From DATHZQ01 sp965216945 (lineage in GTDB: Bacteria > Actinomycetota > Acidimicrobiia > Spongiisociales > UBA5794): DNA of 64,000 nt. Every line of letters starts with the position of its first letter. Position 1 is the first letter of the stretch. The position numbers and the translations under genes were made by a program. The stretch is taken from the NCBI GenBank assembly GCA_965216945.1, contig CBDCGU010000003.1, positions 2,790,001 through 2,854,000 on the forward strand, written 5' to 3'. The notes under the pieces were generated by a model. That model worked only from the letters and a program-made list of their open reading frames with translations, ran no database searches and was not told the DNA's origin. Of the stretch, positions 43,488 through 52,448 are shown one piece after another.

Positions 43488-43910
43488 GTGAGAATCGAAC
43501 ACGAGATCGAGATCAACGCACCGGTCGCACGAGTGTGGGGGCTCACCATCGACGTCGAGTCGTGGCCCGAGATGTCCCCCACCATGGAATCCGTCAAACG
43601 CCTGGACACAGGTCCGCTCTCGGTCGGTTCGCAAGCCCTTATCCAGCAGCCCGGCCAGCGGGCCACCGTGTGGACCGTGACCCGGCTCGACCATGAGAAG
43701 TCATTCGTCTGGTCCACCCGGTCGCTGGGCATGACGATGACCGGGATCCACAGACTCCGGCCGGTGGGTCGGAGCACGGTCAATACCCTGGTTGTCGAGA
43801 TCGAGGGGGGCCTCGCCCCGATGATCGGCAGACTCTTGCGGCGACCGATCCTCGGGGCGATCAGCGCTGAGAACGAAGGCTTCAAGAAGGCGGCCGAGAG
43901 TCAGGCGTGA
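43488..43910 (+). CDS. SRPBCC-family protein
   Basis: A 140-residue START-like protein starting GTG 43488 after a strong aaggag site at 43477-43482. It begins VRIEHEIEINAPVARVWGLT and reads ESWPEMSPTMESVKRL, the polyketide-cyclase/dehydrase pattern. Any longer N-terminus would overlap the operator. Divergently transcribed from a TetR gene and probably controlled by it. Confidence 0.87.
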   Translation: MRIEHEIEINAPVARVWGLTIDVESWPEMSPTMESVKRLDTGPLSVGSQALIQQPGQRATVWTVTRLDHEKSFVWSTRSLGMTMTGIHRLRPVGRSTVNTLVVEIEGGLAPMIGRLLRRPILGAISAENEGFKKAAESQA

Positions 43911-43989
43911 CGCCAAGCCGATGAAGCACCAACGGGGCGGCGATACTGGACAGCCCCGACGGAGGCGTTCCGCATTGACTTAGCGATGG

Positions 43990-44006
43990 TAAGCTATCTG
44001 CGGTAA
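43990..44006. promoter_or_regulatory. TetR operator-like site upstream of 44026
   Basis: TAAGCTATCTGCGGTAA differs at two positions from TAAGTTATCTGCGCTAA at 44968-44984 before the MmpL-like gene, so the TetR at 44026 probably binds both. Confidence 0.6.
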
Positions 44007-44025
44007 CCGAGCGTGGAGATGCACC

Positions 44026-44664
44026 GTGACGCCGGCTTCGAGGACCAGGGCTCGCAAGGGCGAGGGTGAAAAACTCCGCCGCGACATCCTGATTGCTGCC
44101 GAGGAGTTGCTCGCCGTCGAGGGCAGCGCAGATGCGGTATCGGTGCGGGCGATCGCGGACCGGGTGGGTTGCACGTCGCCGGCGATCTACATGCATTGGC
44201 AGCACAAAGACGACATCTTCACGGAAGTCTGTAGTGCTCGATTCGTGGAGTTCTCGAATCAGGTGATGGCCGGTCTCGACGGCGGTGATACGGTCCTCGA
44301 GAGGCTGGCGCACGTGGCGCGGGCATACGTCGAGTTCGCCGAGGAGCATCCTGAGCAGTACCGAGTGCTCTTCATGGGAGCGGTGGGCGCACCGCCTCCT
44401 GACGCTCCGCCGACGCCCGGTGCGCTTGCCTTCTCGTCGGTGGTGGGTGTCTTGGAGGCCGCCGTGCAGGCAGGTGAGATCAGGTCGGTGAATCCCGTGG
44501 CGACCTCGGCGGCGCTGTTCGCAACCATGCATGGCGTCGCCAGCTTGGTCGTTGATCGCCACGAGGACATCCCTGTTCCGAGCCCGGCCGAGCTCGTCGA
44601 GGCCGTGATCGACGTCTCATTCAACGGCATCGCTGCGGGCCGGGAAAACATCGTCGAGGTGTGA
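44026..44664 (+). CDS. TetR-family regulator of the MmpL-like pump
   Basis: A 212-residue regulator starting GTG 44026 after ggagatg. The HTH is VSVRAIADRVGCTSPAIYMH. The C-terminus, YVEFAEEHPEQYRVLFMGAV, is the WHG (TetR_C_33) domain. A site related to the one near the pump lies in its own upstream region, so it is likely autoregulated and controls the MmpL-like gene 330 bases downstream. Confidence 0.9.
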   Translation: MTPASRTRARKGEGEKLRRDILIAAEELLAVEGSADAVSVRAIADRVGCTSPAIYMHWQHKDDIFTEVCSARFVEFSNQVMAGLDGGDTVLERLAHVARAYVEFAEEHPEQYRVLFMGAVGAPPPDAPPTPGALAFSSVVGVLEAAVQAGEIRSVNPVATSAALFATMHGVASLVVDRHEDIPVPSPAELVEAVIDVSFNGIAAGRENIVEV

Positions 44665-44930
44665 TGACACGTACGTGGGCGCGCCGGTGCTTCGTCCAAC
44701 AACTCTCGGCTGCCCGATGAGTTCTCAGCGGAGCCACTGACGGGGCTCCCGTTCGTATTGGACCGGCCGACCGCTGCTCCGATCGCCGGCGAAGCCGTCC
44801 CGACCACTGCACTGCCGATTCTGCAACGAGTTGGTAGTGGTTGTTGACAGCCGCGGTCACGTCGTTGGATTGGTTCATTCGGGTGCGTCGTTTCCGGGTG
44901 CGCCGAGCCGAGACGCGGTTCACCAGCCGC
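44665..44930. other. gap of 266 bases without a supported gene
   Basis: A weak frame reads RLPDEFSAEPLTGLPFVLD and stops at TGA, and the rest is unassigned. It may be debris of a lost gene, as elsewhere in this region, but I recognise nothing. Confidence 0.3.
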
Positions 44931-44984
44931 TTGACATCGTGGCTGAGCATCGATAAGTTATCAACGATAAGTTATCTGCGCTAA
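44931..44984 (+). promoter_or_regulatory. promoter and double operator of the MmpL-like gene
   Basis: TTGACA (44931-44936), a 17-base spacer and TAAGTT (44954-44959) form a promoter. It is overlapped by two copies of the palindrome GATAAGTTATC at 44952-44962 and 44966-44976, 14 bases apart. Binding of the upstream TetR would block RNA polymerase. Confidence 0.75.
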
Positions 44985-44996
44985 GGACAAATCGTC

Positions 44997-47177
44997 ATGT
45001 TCAGTCGTCTCAGCCGGGCAGTTGTGGTCCACCGCCGCTTGATCGTGACACTGGGAGTGATGGTGGTCGTGGCTGCCGCCGTGTTCGGTGGCGGAGTCGC
45101 CGCCCGGTTGACCAACAGCGGGTTCGATGACCCCAATTCGGAGTCGGCCATGGCGGACCGTCTCCTCGAGGAAGAGTTCGGCGCTGCCGAGCCCAATCTG
45201 ATCCTTCTCGTCGACGCCGGAGACCTCGGTGCCCCGGAGGTCGTGACCGCCGGGATGGAGTTGACCGCGGAGCTGTCCGCCGAAGCCGATGTGAGCCACG
45301 TCGTTTCCTACTGGAGTGTCGGCGGCGGGGCTCCGCTGCGAAGCGAGGACGGTGCACAGGCGCTGGTGCTTGGCCGGGTTGCGGTCGACGATGATCTGGT
45401 CGAACGCATGGAGGTCCTCTCGGAGGAGTACACCAGAACCGGTGTCCTCGACGTCGAAGTGGGTGGATCCGCGGAAGTGTTCCGACAGATGCAGGCCACG
45501 ATCGAGGCCGATCTCGCCACCGCCGAGACGATCGCGTTCCCGGTGACCCTGGTCCTGCTGGCGCTGGTCTTCGGAGCCGTGGTCGCTGCCGGCCTGCCGT
45601 TGCTCGTCGGCGGCTTCGCCATCGTGGGGACGTTCCTCGTCCTCACCGTCCTCACCGGGTTCACCGACGTATCCGTGTTTGCTCTCAACCTCACCACCGC
45701 TATGGGCCTCGGACTTGGCATCGACTACAGCCTCTTCGTTGTCTCCCGTTATCGCGAGGAACTCGCTGTCGACGGTGATGCACGCGCCGCCGCTCGCCGG
45801 ACTGTCGCCACGGCGGGTAGGACGGTGGCCTTCAGCGGCACGACCGTGGCGATTTCCTTGGCAGCCCTGATGGTGTTTCCGCTGGGCTTCCTCCGTTCGT
45901 TCGCGTACGCGGGGATCGCCGTGGTCATCATCGCCGCATTGACCGCCGTCGTCTTCCTTCCGGCTGTGCTGGCGATGCTGGGAAGTCGCGTCGACAAGCT
46001 ACGCATCGTGCGGCGTCGGGCTCGGGGCAAGGGGAGCAGTGGTTTCTGGCATCGGATGGCGACCTTCGTCATGCGGCGACCGGGCCGGATGGCAGCTTCG
46101 GTGACATTGATCCTGGCCCTGCTGGCGGTTCCATTCCTTGGCATCGAGCTCGGCTTGTCCGACGATCGTGTCCTTCCCGCCGACTCCTCGGTGCGAGCGG
46201 TCCACGACGAGATCCGCGAGAGTTTCGGCTCACGGGAAGCGTCGGCGCTGCATGTCGTCGGTACTGACATCGGTGCGCTGGAGGCACAGACCGCAGCCAT
46301 CAGCAGGTTCGGAGCGGAACTGTCGGCATTGGATGGCGTCGCTCGCGTCGACGCCCTGACCGGCACCTTTGTCGACGGTCAGATGGTGCTGGGAGCCACG
46401 CCACTATCTGAGCGGTTCCGGGGGGAAGCCGCCACCTACCTCTCGGTGGTCCCGGCAATAGAGCCGATCAGCCCCGAGGGCGAGGCTCTCGTCTCGGCGA
46501 TCCGCGATGTCGAAGCTCCGTTCGAGGTTGCGGTCGGGGGCGGGGCCGCTCAACTGGTCGACGTCAAGGATGGTCTGCTCTCCAGCCTGCCCCTCGCCGT
46601 CGGAATCATCGCCATCGTGACGTTTGCGCTTCTGTTCCTCATGTTCGGCAGCGTCCTGGTACCCCTCAAGGCGATCGTTCTCAACCTGCTGAGCCTCACG
46701 GCCACTTTTGGTGCGATGGTCTGGGTGTTCCAGGACGGCCACCTCGCCGACGTGCTCGGGTTCACCCCGACTGGCACCATCGAGGTGACGATGCCGGTGC
46801 TCATGTTCGCCGTAGCGTTCGGGCTGTCGATGGACTACGAGGTGTTTCTGCTCAGCCGTATCAAGGAGGAGTACGACCGGACGGGCGACAACGAGCACTC
46901 GGTCGCCGTCGGCCTCGAACGAACGGGACGCATCGTCACCGCCGCCGCTCTGTTGCTGGCTGTCGTGTTGATCGCCTTCGGGATGTCGGGGGTCTCGTTC
47001 CTCAAGATGTTCGGCTTTGGCATGGCACTCGCCGTCCTCGTCGACGCCACGCTGGTGCGGGCCACCCTCGTGCCGGCGTTCATGAAGCTTGCCGGCAGCG
47101 CCAACTGGTGGGCTCCGCGGCCCCTCGCCCGGTTTCACGACAGGTTCGGGATCAGCGAACGCCGGCCGGTCTTGTGA
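44997..47177 (+). CDS. MmpL-family RND transporter
   Basis: A 726-residue membrane protein of the MMPL family with a twofold repeat and about 12 helices. The first half has a periplasmic domain (FGAAEPNLILLVDAGDLGAP), then LTTAMGLGLGIDYSLFVVSR, containing the proton-relay GxDYS motif. The second half repeats this as VLMFAVAFGLSMDYEVFLLS. Family members export lipids or drugs in actinobacteria. Its promoter is overlapped by a twin TetR operator. Confidence 0.92.
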   Translation: MFSRLSRAVVVHRRLIVTLGVMVVVAAAVFGGGVAARLTNSGFDDPNSESAMADRLLEEEFGAAEPNLILLVDAGDLGAPEVVTAGMELTAELSAEADVSHVVSYWSVGGGAPLRSEDGAQALVLGRVAVDDDLVERMEVLSEEYTRTGVLDVEVGGSAEVFRQMQATIEADLATAETIAFPVTLVLLALVFGAVVAAGLPLLVGGFAIVGTFLVLTVLTGFTDVSVFALNLTTAMGLGLGIDYSLFVVSRYREELAVDGDARAAARRTVATAGRTVAFSGTTVAISLAALMVFPLGFLRSFAYAGIAVVIIAALTAVVFLPAVLAMLGSRVDKLRIVRRRARGKGSSGFWHRMATFVMRRPGRMAASVTLILALLAVPFLGIELGLSDDRVLPADSSVRAVHDEIRESFGSREASALHVVGTDIGALEAQTAAISRFGAELSALDGVARVDALTGTFVDGQMVLGATPLSERFRGEAATYLSVVPAIEPISPEGEALVSAIRDVEAPFEVAVGGGAAQLVDVKDGLLSSLPLAVGIIAIVTFALLFLMFGSVLVPLKAIVLNLLSLTATFGAMVWVFQDGHLADVLGFTPTGTIEVTMPVLMFAVAFGLSMDYEVFLLSRIKEEYDRTGDNEHSVAVGLERTGRIVTAAALLLAVVLIAFGMSGVSFLKMFGFGMALAVLVDATLVRATLVPAFMKLAGSANWWAPRPLARFHDRFGISERRPVL

Positions 47178-47222
47178 CTCAGGCGAGACCGGTTCGTAAG
47201 CGGCTGTCGGCATCTTGGCCGG

Positions 47223-47717
47223 ATGAAACGCACACACATCTCTCTACGTCCCCTGCAACCGTCTGATAGAAGCCACGTCGCAGATCTGATGGCGAGCCTG
47301 TCACCTGAAGATCGCTATGCACGGTTCCTGCGACCGGTGCCCCGGCTCTCCGATGAGCTCATCGATCAGCTATCGGCCATCGACGGAGTGGATCACTTCG
47401 CTCTGGGTGCGTTCGACGGTGAGCAGTGCGTCGGGATCGCTCGCTACGTGCGTGACGCCGGAGACTCTCGTGTCGCCGACGTCGCCGTCACCGTGCGGTC
47501 GTCGCATCGCAGGCAGGGATTGGCGCGCACGCTGCTCCGTGGGCTCGTGGAGCCTGCCCTGGCTGCCGGGATCGCAGGCTTCGAGTTCCTTGCTCTGGCT
47601 TCGAACCATCCCGCGGTCCTGCTGGCCCGCGGATCGGGTGCGAGGATCGAGATCGGCGAAGGAGATGCATCCGGCGTCGTTGCCATCGCAGGGGCGGCCG
47701 ACCGCCTCGCCGCCTGA
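47223..47717 (+). CDS. GNAT-family acetyltransferase
   Basis: A 164-residue protein. VADVAVTVRSSHRRQGLART is the acetyl-CoA-binding R/QxxGxG/A region of GNAT enzymes, here RRQGLA. The N-terminal LRPLQPSDRSHVADLMASLS and MASLSPEDRYARFLRPVPRL are typical of protein or small-molecule N-acetyltransferases. It is short of the usual final strand compared with some relatives. Substrate unknown. Next gene is a SARP-type regulator 58 bases on. Confidence 0.85.
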   Translation: MKRTHISLRPLQPSDRSHVADLMASLSPEDRYARFLRPVPRLSDELIDQLSAIDGVDHFALGAFDGEQCVGIARYVRDAGDSRVADVAVTVRSSHRRQGLARTLLRGLVEPALAAGIAGFEFLALASNHPAVLLARGSGARIEIGEGDASGVVAIAGAADRLAA

Positions 47718-47775
47718 TGGGTCGGGAAACGGGCGGGTACTTCCGGGTCCACAGATTGCGCGCGACCATGGGGTC

Positions 47776-49386
47776 ATGTCGGTTGAGTATCGGGTTCTCG
47801 GACCCGTCGAGGTGGTGTCGGGGACCCAGGCGGTGAGGGTTGGGCCCCGGATGCGCGTGCTGCTGGGGGCGCTTCTTGCGGCGAGGGGCGACACCGTCTC
47901 CTCCGACGCTCTCATCGAGTTGTTGTGGCCCCGCGACAGGCCCGGGGATCCCGAGGGTGCGCTGCATACCCAGATCTCGCGTCTGAGGGGGATTGTGGGC
48001 GACGATCTGGAGACCCGCCCACCGGGGTACCGGCTGGTGGTCGACGGCGAAAGGCTCGATGCGGCCCGTTTCGAATCGGCGGCGGCAGCAGCGGCCGAGT
48101 CTGATGGCGATGTGGCGATCGAACAGTACCGAGCAGCAGAGGCCGAGTGGCGTGGGCAGGCGTTCTTCGGACTCGACGAGATCGACCGCTCCGAGGCAGT
48201 TCGCCTGGAGCGGCTCCGCACCGAGGTCGTGCTGTCGCGCCTGTCGCAGATGCTCGAACGTGGCCAGGCATCGGCTGCGTTGCCGGAGATCGAGGGCCTT
48301 GCGACGGGGCAAGCACTCGAGGAGAAGCCCCATGCCCTCTTGATGAGGGCGTTTGCGGCCACGGGGCGAAAGGCAGATGCCCTGCGCGTCTTCCAGAAGT
48401 ACGCATCTCGCCTGGCCGAGGAGACCGGACTCGAACCGTCCGCCGAGTTGCGTGAGCTCGAACTGTCGATATTGCTCGACAAGCTCGACCCGCCACCCGA
48501 ACCGCCCTCGCGTCCCCTGGTCGGTATCCCGATGACCATCACGTACACCGAGCGAAAGCCGGGGGAGTCGATCGCCATCGGCACCGCGGGGTCGGGGCCC
48601 GGTCTGCTCATGCACCCTGCATGGCTGAGCCGGCTGGATATGTTCGGCGAGGGCCTCGACGGTCGTGCACCCTTCGTCAGCAGGCTCACCGCGGACTTTC
48701 GGGTCGTGATGTTCGATCGCCATGGCACGGGATTGTCGCGGGGTACCGATGTCGGCGTTTCGTTCGAGGCATCCGTCGAGGAGCTGGTCCATGTCCTCGA
48801 CGTTGCAGCAGAGGCTCCGGCGATGGTCCTTGCGTCCAGTGCGGCGGGACCGACTGCCATCGCAGCCGCCAGCGCACGAGCGGACCTCTTCCGCGGTCTC
48901 GTACTGCTCGGCACCTATGCGTCAGGACCGACGATCTTTCCACCGCGTGTGGCTGAATCGATGGTCGGTCTGGTCAGGTCGAGCTGGGGAATGGGCTCCC
49001 GCCTCCTGGGATCGTTGATCTTCCCCTCGGCGACCGCCGAGATGCTCGATGGGTTTGCGCGCTTTCAGCGACAGGCGGCAAGCCGTGACATGGCGGTCGC
49101 TTTGCTGAAGCAGATGTATGCAGCCGATGTCAGCTCGTTGCTGGGTGACCTCGATGTGCCCACGCTGGTGATTCACCATCGGGGTGATCGCGCCGTGCCG
49201 TTTGCCGGTGGTGAGGAGCTGGCTCGCTCGATCCCCGGCGCCGAGCTCATGATCCTCGAAGGCGCACATCACTTCCCGAGAGCTGAGGACCACGAGCGGG
49301 TCGTCGCGGCGATTCGGACACTGATCCACGCCACCCGTTCGTCGGATGTGAGCGGGACGAGAGGAGGGCGACAGGCGGATGGGTGA
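47776..49386 (+). CDS. SARP-type regulator fused to an alpha/beta hydrolase
   Basis: A 536-residue protein. Residues 1-95 form an OmpR-like winged helix (SVEYRVLGPVEVVSGTQAVR, ALIELLWPRDRPGDPEGALH), residues 95-240 a BTAD helical domain (ALRVFQKYASRLAEETGLEP). After a Pro linker (DPPPEPPSRP) an alpha/beta hydrolase domain follows, with VVMFDRHGTGLS as oxyanion strand, SSAAGPTAIAAA where the nucleophile elbow GxSxG is degenerate (VLASSAAG) and EGAHHFPRAEDH with the His. The ATG is chosen at MSVEYRVLG; upstream frame is antisense-like. It may be a regulator that binds a ligand in a hydrolase fold. Confidence 0.87.
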   Translation: MSVEYRVLGPVEVVSGTQAVRVGPRMRVLLGALLAARGDTVSSDALIELLWPRDRPGDPEGALHTQISRLRGIVGDDLETRPPGYRLVVDGERLDAARFESAAAAAAESDGDVAIEQYRAAEAEWRGQAFFGLDEIDRSEAVRLERLRTEVVLSRLSQMLERGQASAALPEIEGLATGQALEEKPHALLMRAFAATGRKADALRVFQKYASRLAEETGLEPSAELRELELSILLDKLDPPPEPPSRPLVGIPMTITYTERKPGESIAIGTAGSGPGLLMHPAWLSRLDMFGEGLDGRAPFVSRLTADFRVVMFDRHGTGLSRGTDVGVSFEASVEELVHVLDVAAEAPAMVLASSAAGPTAIAAASARADLFRGLVLLGTYASGPTIFPPRVAESMVGLVRSSWGMGSRLLGSLIFPSATAEMLDGFARFQRQAASRDMAVALLKQMYAADVSSLLGDLDVPTLVIHHRGDRAVPFAGGEELARSIPGAELMILEGAHHFPRAEDHERVVAAIRTLIHATRSSDVSGTRGGRQADG

Positions 49387-49417
49387 CGGTGTGACATCAC
49401 ACCGAAAGGATCACATC

Positions 49418-50137
49418 ATGCGTGATGCAGTCGTTATCCCGAGTCAGTTCAACGGCCCGCCGAGCGTCGCCAACGGCGGCTACACCGCGGGGCTTCTCGC
49501 GGAGGGAATCCGCGGACCAGTGACGGTACGAATCGACGCACCAGTGCCTCTCGACACGAGCCTCGAGCTGCGACAGACTCCGGGGGAGAGGGTGCTCGCA
49601 CAACACGGTCGACGCCTGGCCGTGGCGCGTCGCGGTACGTTGCCGGCCGTAGATCTGGCTCCGTCGACGCTCGACGCCGCGCTGGCGAGCCCGACGATGC
49701 CCCCCGACCTGAATCCGTTTCCGTCCTGTTTCGTCTGTGGGGCGTCTCGTCGTGACGGTATGGCGCTGGTGCCCAGGCGCGGCCCCGACGGCACGATCGT
49801 GGCCGTGTTCGAGCCCTCCCGGCTCGTCGACCCGACGGAGCCCGTCCCGTTGCGGCTGCTGTGGTCGGCTCTCGACTGCCCGTCGGGCTTTGCGCTCGTC
49901 GAGTCACTGGGCTCCGGCGTTCTGGGAACGCTCAACGCAGCGATCTACGAGCAGCCGGCGGCGGACTCTCCGCTGGTCGTCGTTGCTGCGGGGCGGGGTG
50001 TCGACGGGCGCAAGGCAGACGCCGTCTCGGCGATCTTCGATCACGCCGGACGCCTCGTTGCCGCCGCCGAAGCGACGTGGATCGCCATCGATCGCACAGC
50101 GGCGGTCGCCACGAGTGACCGGAGTGGCAACTCGTAG
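49418..50137 (+). CDS. hypothetical protein, possible hotdog-like fold
   Basis: A 239-residue protein starting ATG 49418 after aaagga; an ATG at 49379 overlapping the upstream stop is less likely. It contains FNGPPSVANGGYTAGLLAEG, similar in pattern to thioesterase-like hotdog proteins, a Cys pair in SCFVCGASRRDGM, and a second half beginning LRLLWSALDCPSGFALVE. I do not assign a function. It is in one operon-like run with the SARP-type gene. Confidence 0.65.
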   Translation: MRDAVVIPSQFNGPPSVANGGYTAGLLAEGIRGPVTVRIDAPVPLDTSLELRQTPGERVLAQHGRRLAVARRGTLPAVDLAPSTLDAALASPTMPPDLNPFPSCFVCGASRRDGMALVPRRGPDGTIVAVFEPSRLVDPTEPVPLRLLWSALDCPSGFALVESLGSGVLGTLNAAIYEQPAADSPLVVVAAGRGVDGRKADAVSAIFDHAGRLVAAAEATWIAIDRTAAVATSDRSGNS

Positions 50138-50291
50138 GACGACGCGGTCGGCTGCGGAGATCGCATCATCCGTACCCACCGGACGTTCGGCGTTGGGCCG
50201 GTATCACGAACGACCTGCGGCACACCACGAGGTGGTCACATGGGACTTCGCCGATCGCCCGACGGTGCAGCTCACCGGGGATCGCGGAGGG

Positions 50292-50326
50292 TTGACAAAC
50301 ATCAGTTTCAATCATATGATTGAAAC
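50292..50326 (+). promoter_or_regulatory. consensus promoter overlapped by a perfect palindrome
   Basis: TTGACA (50292-50297) and TATGAT (50315-50320) are 17 bases apart. A perfect 22-bp palindrome (half-site GTTTCAATCAT) covers 50305-50326, overlapping the -10 and the start region. The next ATG is at 50329, so the transcript would be nearly leaderless and autorepressed by the TetR. Confidence 0.8.
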
Positions 50327-50328
50327 GA

Positions 50329-50985
50329 ATGATCGCATCTCCCGACTCCCGCGAACCCCAGAGCCGCATCCTCGATGCGGCGGAAGCCTTGTTCGCCCGC
50401 CACGGGTACGACGGCACGTCGATCCGTGAGATCACCCGCTCCGCCGAGGTCAACGTCGCGGCGGTCCACTATCACTACGGGTCGAAGGAGGCGGTGCTGC
50501 GAGCCGTCACCGATCGGGTTGCAGGCCCCATCTCCACGAGACGCACCGCACTTCTCGAGCAGGCGATCATCGCTGCACATCCCGACGCACCCACACTCGA
50601 GCAGCTGCTCGACGCTTTCGTTCGGGCCGATGTCGAGATGCTTCTGGCCCTCCAAGATCGGGGGCCGACGGTTGCGTGGTTCCTCGGCCGTACATATGCG
50701 GACCAGACGCCGTGGATCCAGGAGATGGCCGGCGACCAGTTCCGCGAGGCCGATGCGTTCTACCCGCTCCTCGCCGCTGCGCTGCCGCACCTCACCCCTG
50801 ACGAGCTGACCTGGCGTATGAGGCAGGTCGTGGCGGTGATCGTCCACCAGTTCGCCACATGGCCGGCGGACGGGATGGACGAGGCAGCCGCCGCCACCGT
50901 CCTGGCGAGACTGGTCACATTCTTGGCAGCCGCCCTACGGGCGCCCCAACCAGCTGATGCCAATCGCGGAGGTGCAGATCGATAG
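50329..50985 (+). CDS. TetR-family regulator
   Basis: A 218-residue regulator starting ATG 50329; TTG 50320 lies inside the palindrome and is unlikely. The HTH is TSIREITRSAEVNVAAVHYH, with SRILDAAEALFARHGYDG before it; the C-terminal domain has VAWFLGRTYADQTPWIQEM, a TetR_C_-type pocket. It precedes, on the same strand, the haloalkane-dehalogenase-like gene. Confidence 0.9.
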   Translation: MIASPDSREPQSRILDAAEALFARHGYDGTSIREITRSAEVNVAAVHYHYGSKEAVLRAVTDRVAGPISTRRTALLEQAIIAAHPDAPTLEQLLDAFVRADVEMLLALQDRGPTVAWFLGRTYADQTPWIQEMAGDQFREADAFYPLLAAALPHLTPDELTWRMRQVVAVIVHQFATWPADGMDEAAAATVLARLVTFLAAALRAPQPADANRGGADR

Positions 50986-51093
50986 CCGAGCCGCAACCCA
51001 GAAACAGGGCCCGCCCCCGCCCAGGTTTGCACACCGACGGGGACGGGCGATGCCGGCACACGAAGGCTCGTGTGCGACCAAAGGAGAATACTC

Positions 51094-52005
51094 TTGACCA
51101 CCCCAACCACTTCCAACCCCCGCCCGACCTGGCTCCCCGAGAGCGAGTATCCGTTCCAGCTTCGAACGATGGATCTGGCCGGCACCACAATCACCTACAT
51201 CGATGAAGGACGCGGCCCGACGCTGCTGTTCGTCCACACCGGCATGTGGTCCTTCATCTTTCGCGACGTGATCACACGACTGCGTGACGAGTTCCGTTGC
51301 ATCACGCTCGACTTCCCCGGATATGGCCTCTCCGCGGAGCCGGCCGACGGCGAGCTCGGTCTGGCCGCTCAAGCCGAGCTGCTCGGAGAGTTCGTGACCC
51401 GGCTGGGACTGGCCGACATCACCCTGGTGCTCCACGACCTGGGTGGCTTGGTGGGGACACGTTTCGCCGCCAACCGGCCCGACCAGATCCGCGGATTCGT
51501 CATGGCCAACACGTTTGCGTGGAACCCGGAAGGCAAGGCGCTGCGCCGCATGTTGCGGATCGTGTCCAGCCGGCCGGTCACGGCTCTCGACAAGGCCACG
51601 CGGGTCATCCCACGGATCACGACCAGCAAGACGGGTGTCGGTCTCCATCTCACCAAGGAGGGCAAGAAGGCGTTCCTCGGGCCCTTCGCCTCACGGCGCA
51701 CGGTGGAGCGATTCCACACTCTTATGAAGGATGCGCTGTCCGAAGGTGAGCTCTACGACCAGATCGAGAGCGGCACGGCGGGTCCGCTCCGGGACAAGCC
51801 GGTGTTGACCATCTTCGGGGAGAAGAACGACCCCTTCGGTTTCCAGGAGCGGCATCACGCCACGTTTCCCGACCACCGAGGACTCATCGTCTCCGGCGGA
51901 AACCACTTCCCGATGCTCGACGACCCAGAACTGTTCGCCGGTACGTTGCGCACGTGGTGGGACGACAACGTGGCCCCATCGATGCCGGAGGGAGCCCGCA
52001 CATGA
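51094..52005 (+). CDS. alpha/beta hydrolase of haloalkane dehalogenase type
   Basis: A 303-residue hydrolase. TTG 51094 follows a strong aaggag (51081-51086). The nucleophile is Asp115 in LVLHDLGGLVGTR, as in haloalkane dehalogenases rather than Ser-type esterases; ITYIDEGRGPTLLFVHTGMW supplies the oxyanion and GGNHFPMLDD the His. Lack of the paired Trp that binds halide in LinB/DhlA cannot be settled here. Its stop overlaps the start of a truncated SDR. A SDR and a TetR next door suggest a catabolic cassette. Confidence 0.85.
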   Translation: MTTPTTSNPRPTWLPESEYPFQLRTMDLAGTTITYIDEGRGPTLLFVHTGMWSFIFRDVITRLRDEFRCITLDFPGYGLSAEPADGELGLAAQAELLGEFVTRLGLADITLVLHDLGGLVGTRFAANRPDQIRGFVMANTFAWNPEGKALRRMLRIVSSRPVTALDKATRVIPRITTSKTGVGLHLTKEGKKAFLGPFASRRTVERFHTLMKDALSEGELYDQIESGTAGPLRDKPVLTIFGEKNDPFGFQERHHATFPDHRGLIVSGGNHFPMLDDPELFAGTLRTWWDDNVAPSMPEGART

Positions 52006-52448
52006 AGCTGACCCAAGCTTCGGTGCTCGTGACCGGCGGCACCCGCGGCATCGGAGCGGAGCTCGTCTCCCAGCCGGCCGCCCACGGCGCCACCGTCCAC
52101 TTCTGCGGGCGGGACGCCGGCGCCGTGGCGATCACCCACCGCAGGGAAAAGGTCCAGTTTGGACAGGCGACGGCCCTGTACGCCATGTCACGGCTCGCCC
52201 CCGGCCTCATTCTGCGGAAGCTCAACGAGGGCGGGTCTGCCGTTGCTCGCGGCTCGGCGATCGGGCCGCTTCCAGCGCATCGAGGATCAAACCCAGACCA
52301 AACTCGAACTCGCCGTCGAAGCTGTACTCGTGCTTGGTTGCGTGTTCTCCCATCTCGCGGAGGTGCGGGAACTCGCCCAGTGCGGCATCGTCCCGGGACG
52401 AGCCGGGCGAACCCGGCGAGTCCGACGAACTGCTCATCGGTGTGCTGA
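52002..52448 (+). pseudogene. short-chain dehydrogenase/reductase, internally deleted
   Basis: The N-terminus KLTQASVLVTGGTRGIGAEL has the SDR cofactor motif TGGxRGIG. Within 20 residues it jumps to a C-terminal SDR-like segment, YAMSRLAPGLILRKLNE, so the catalytic Tyr-x-x-x-Lys region is missing. The frame then runs on antisense through the TetR gene. Only 52002 to about 52225 is SDR-derived. It is not a functional reductase. Confidence 0.7.

Noticed and set aside
44665..44930. C-terminal relic of a gene in the plus strand
   Set aside because: One short open stretch only; no motif supports it.
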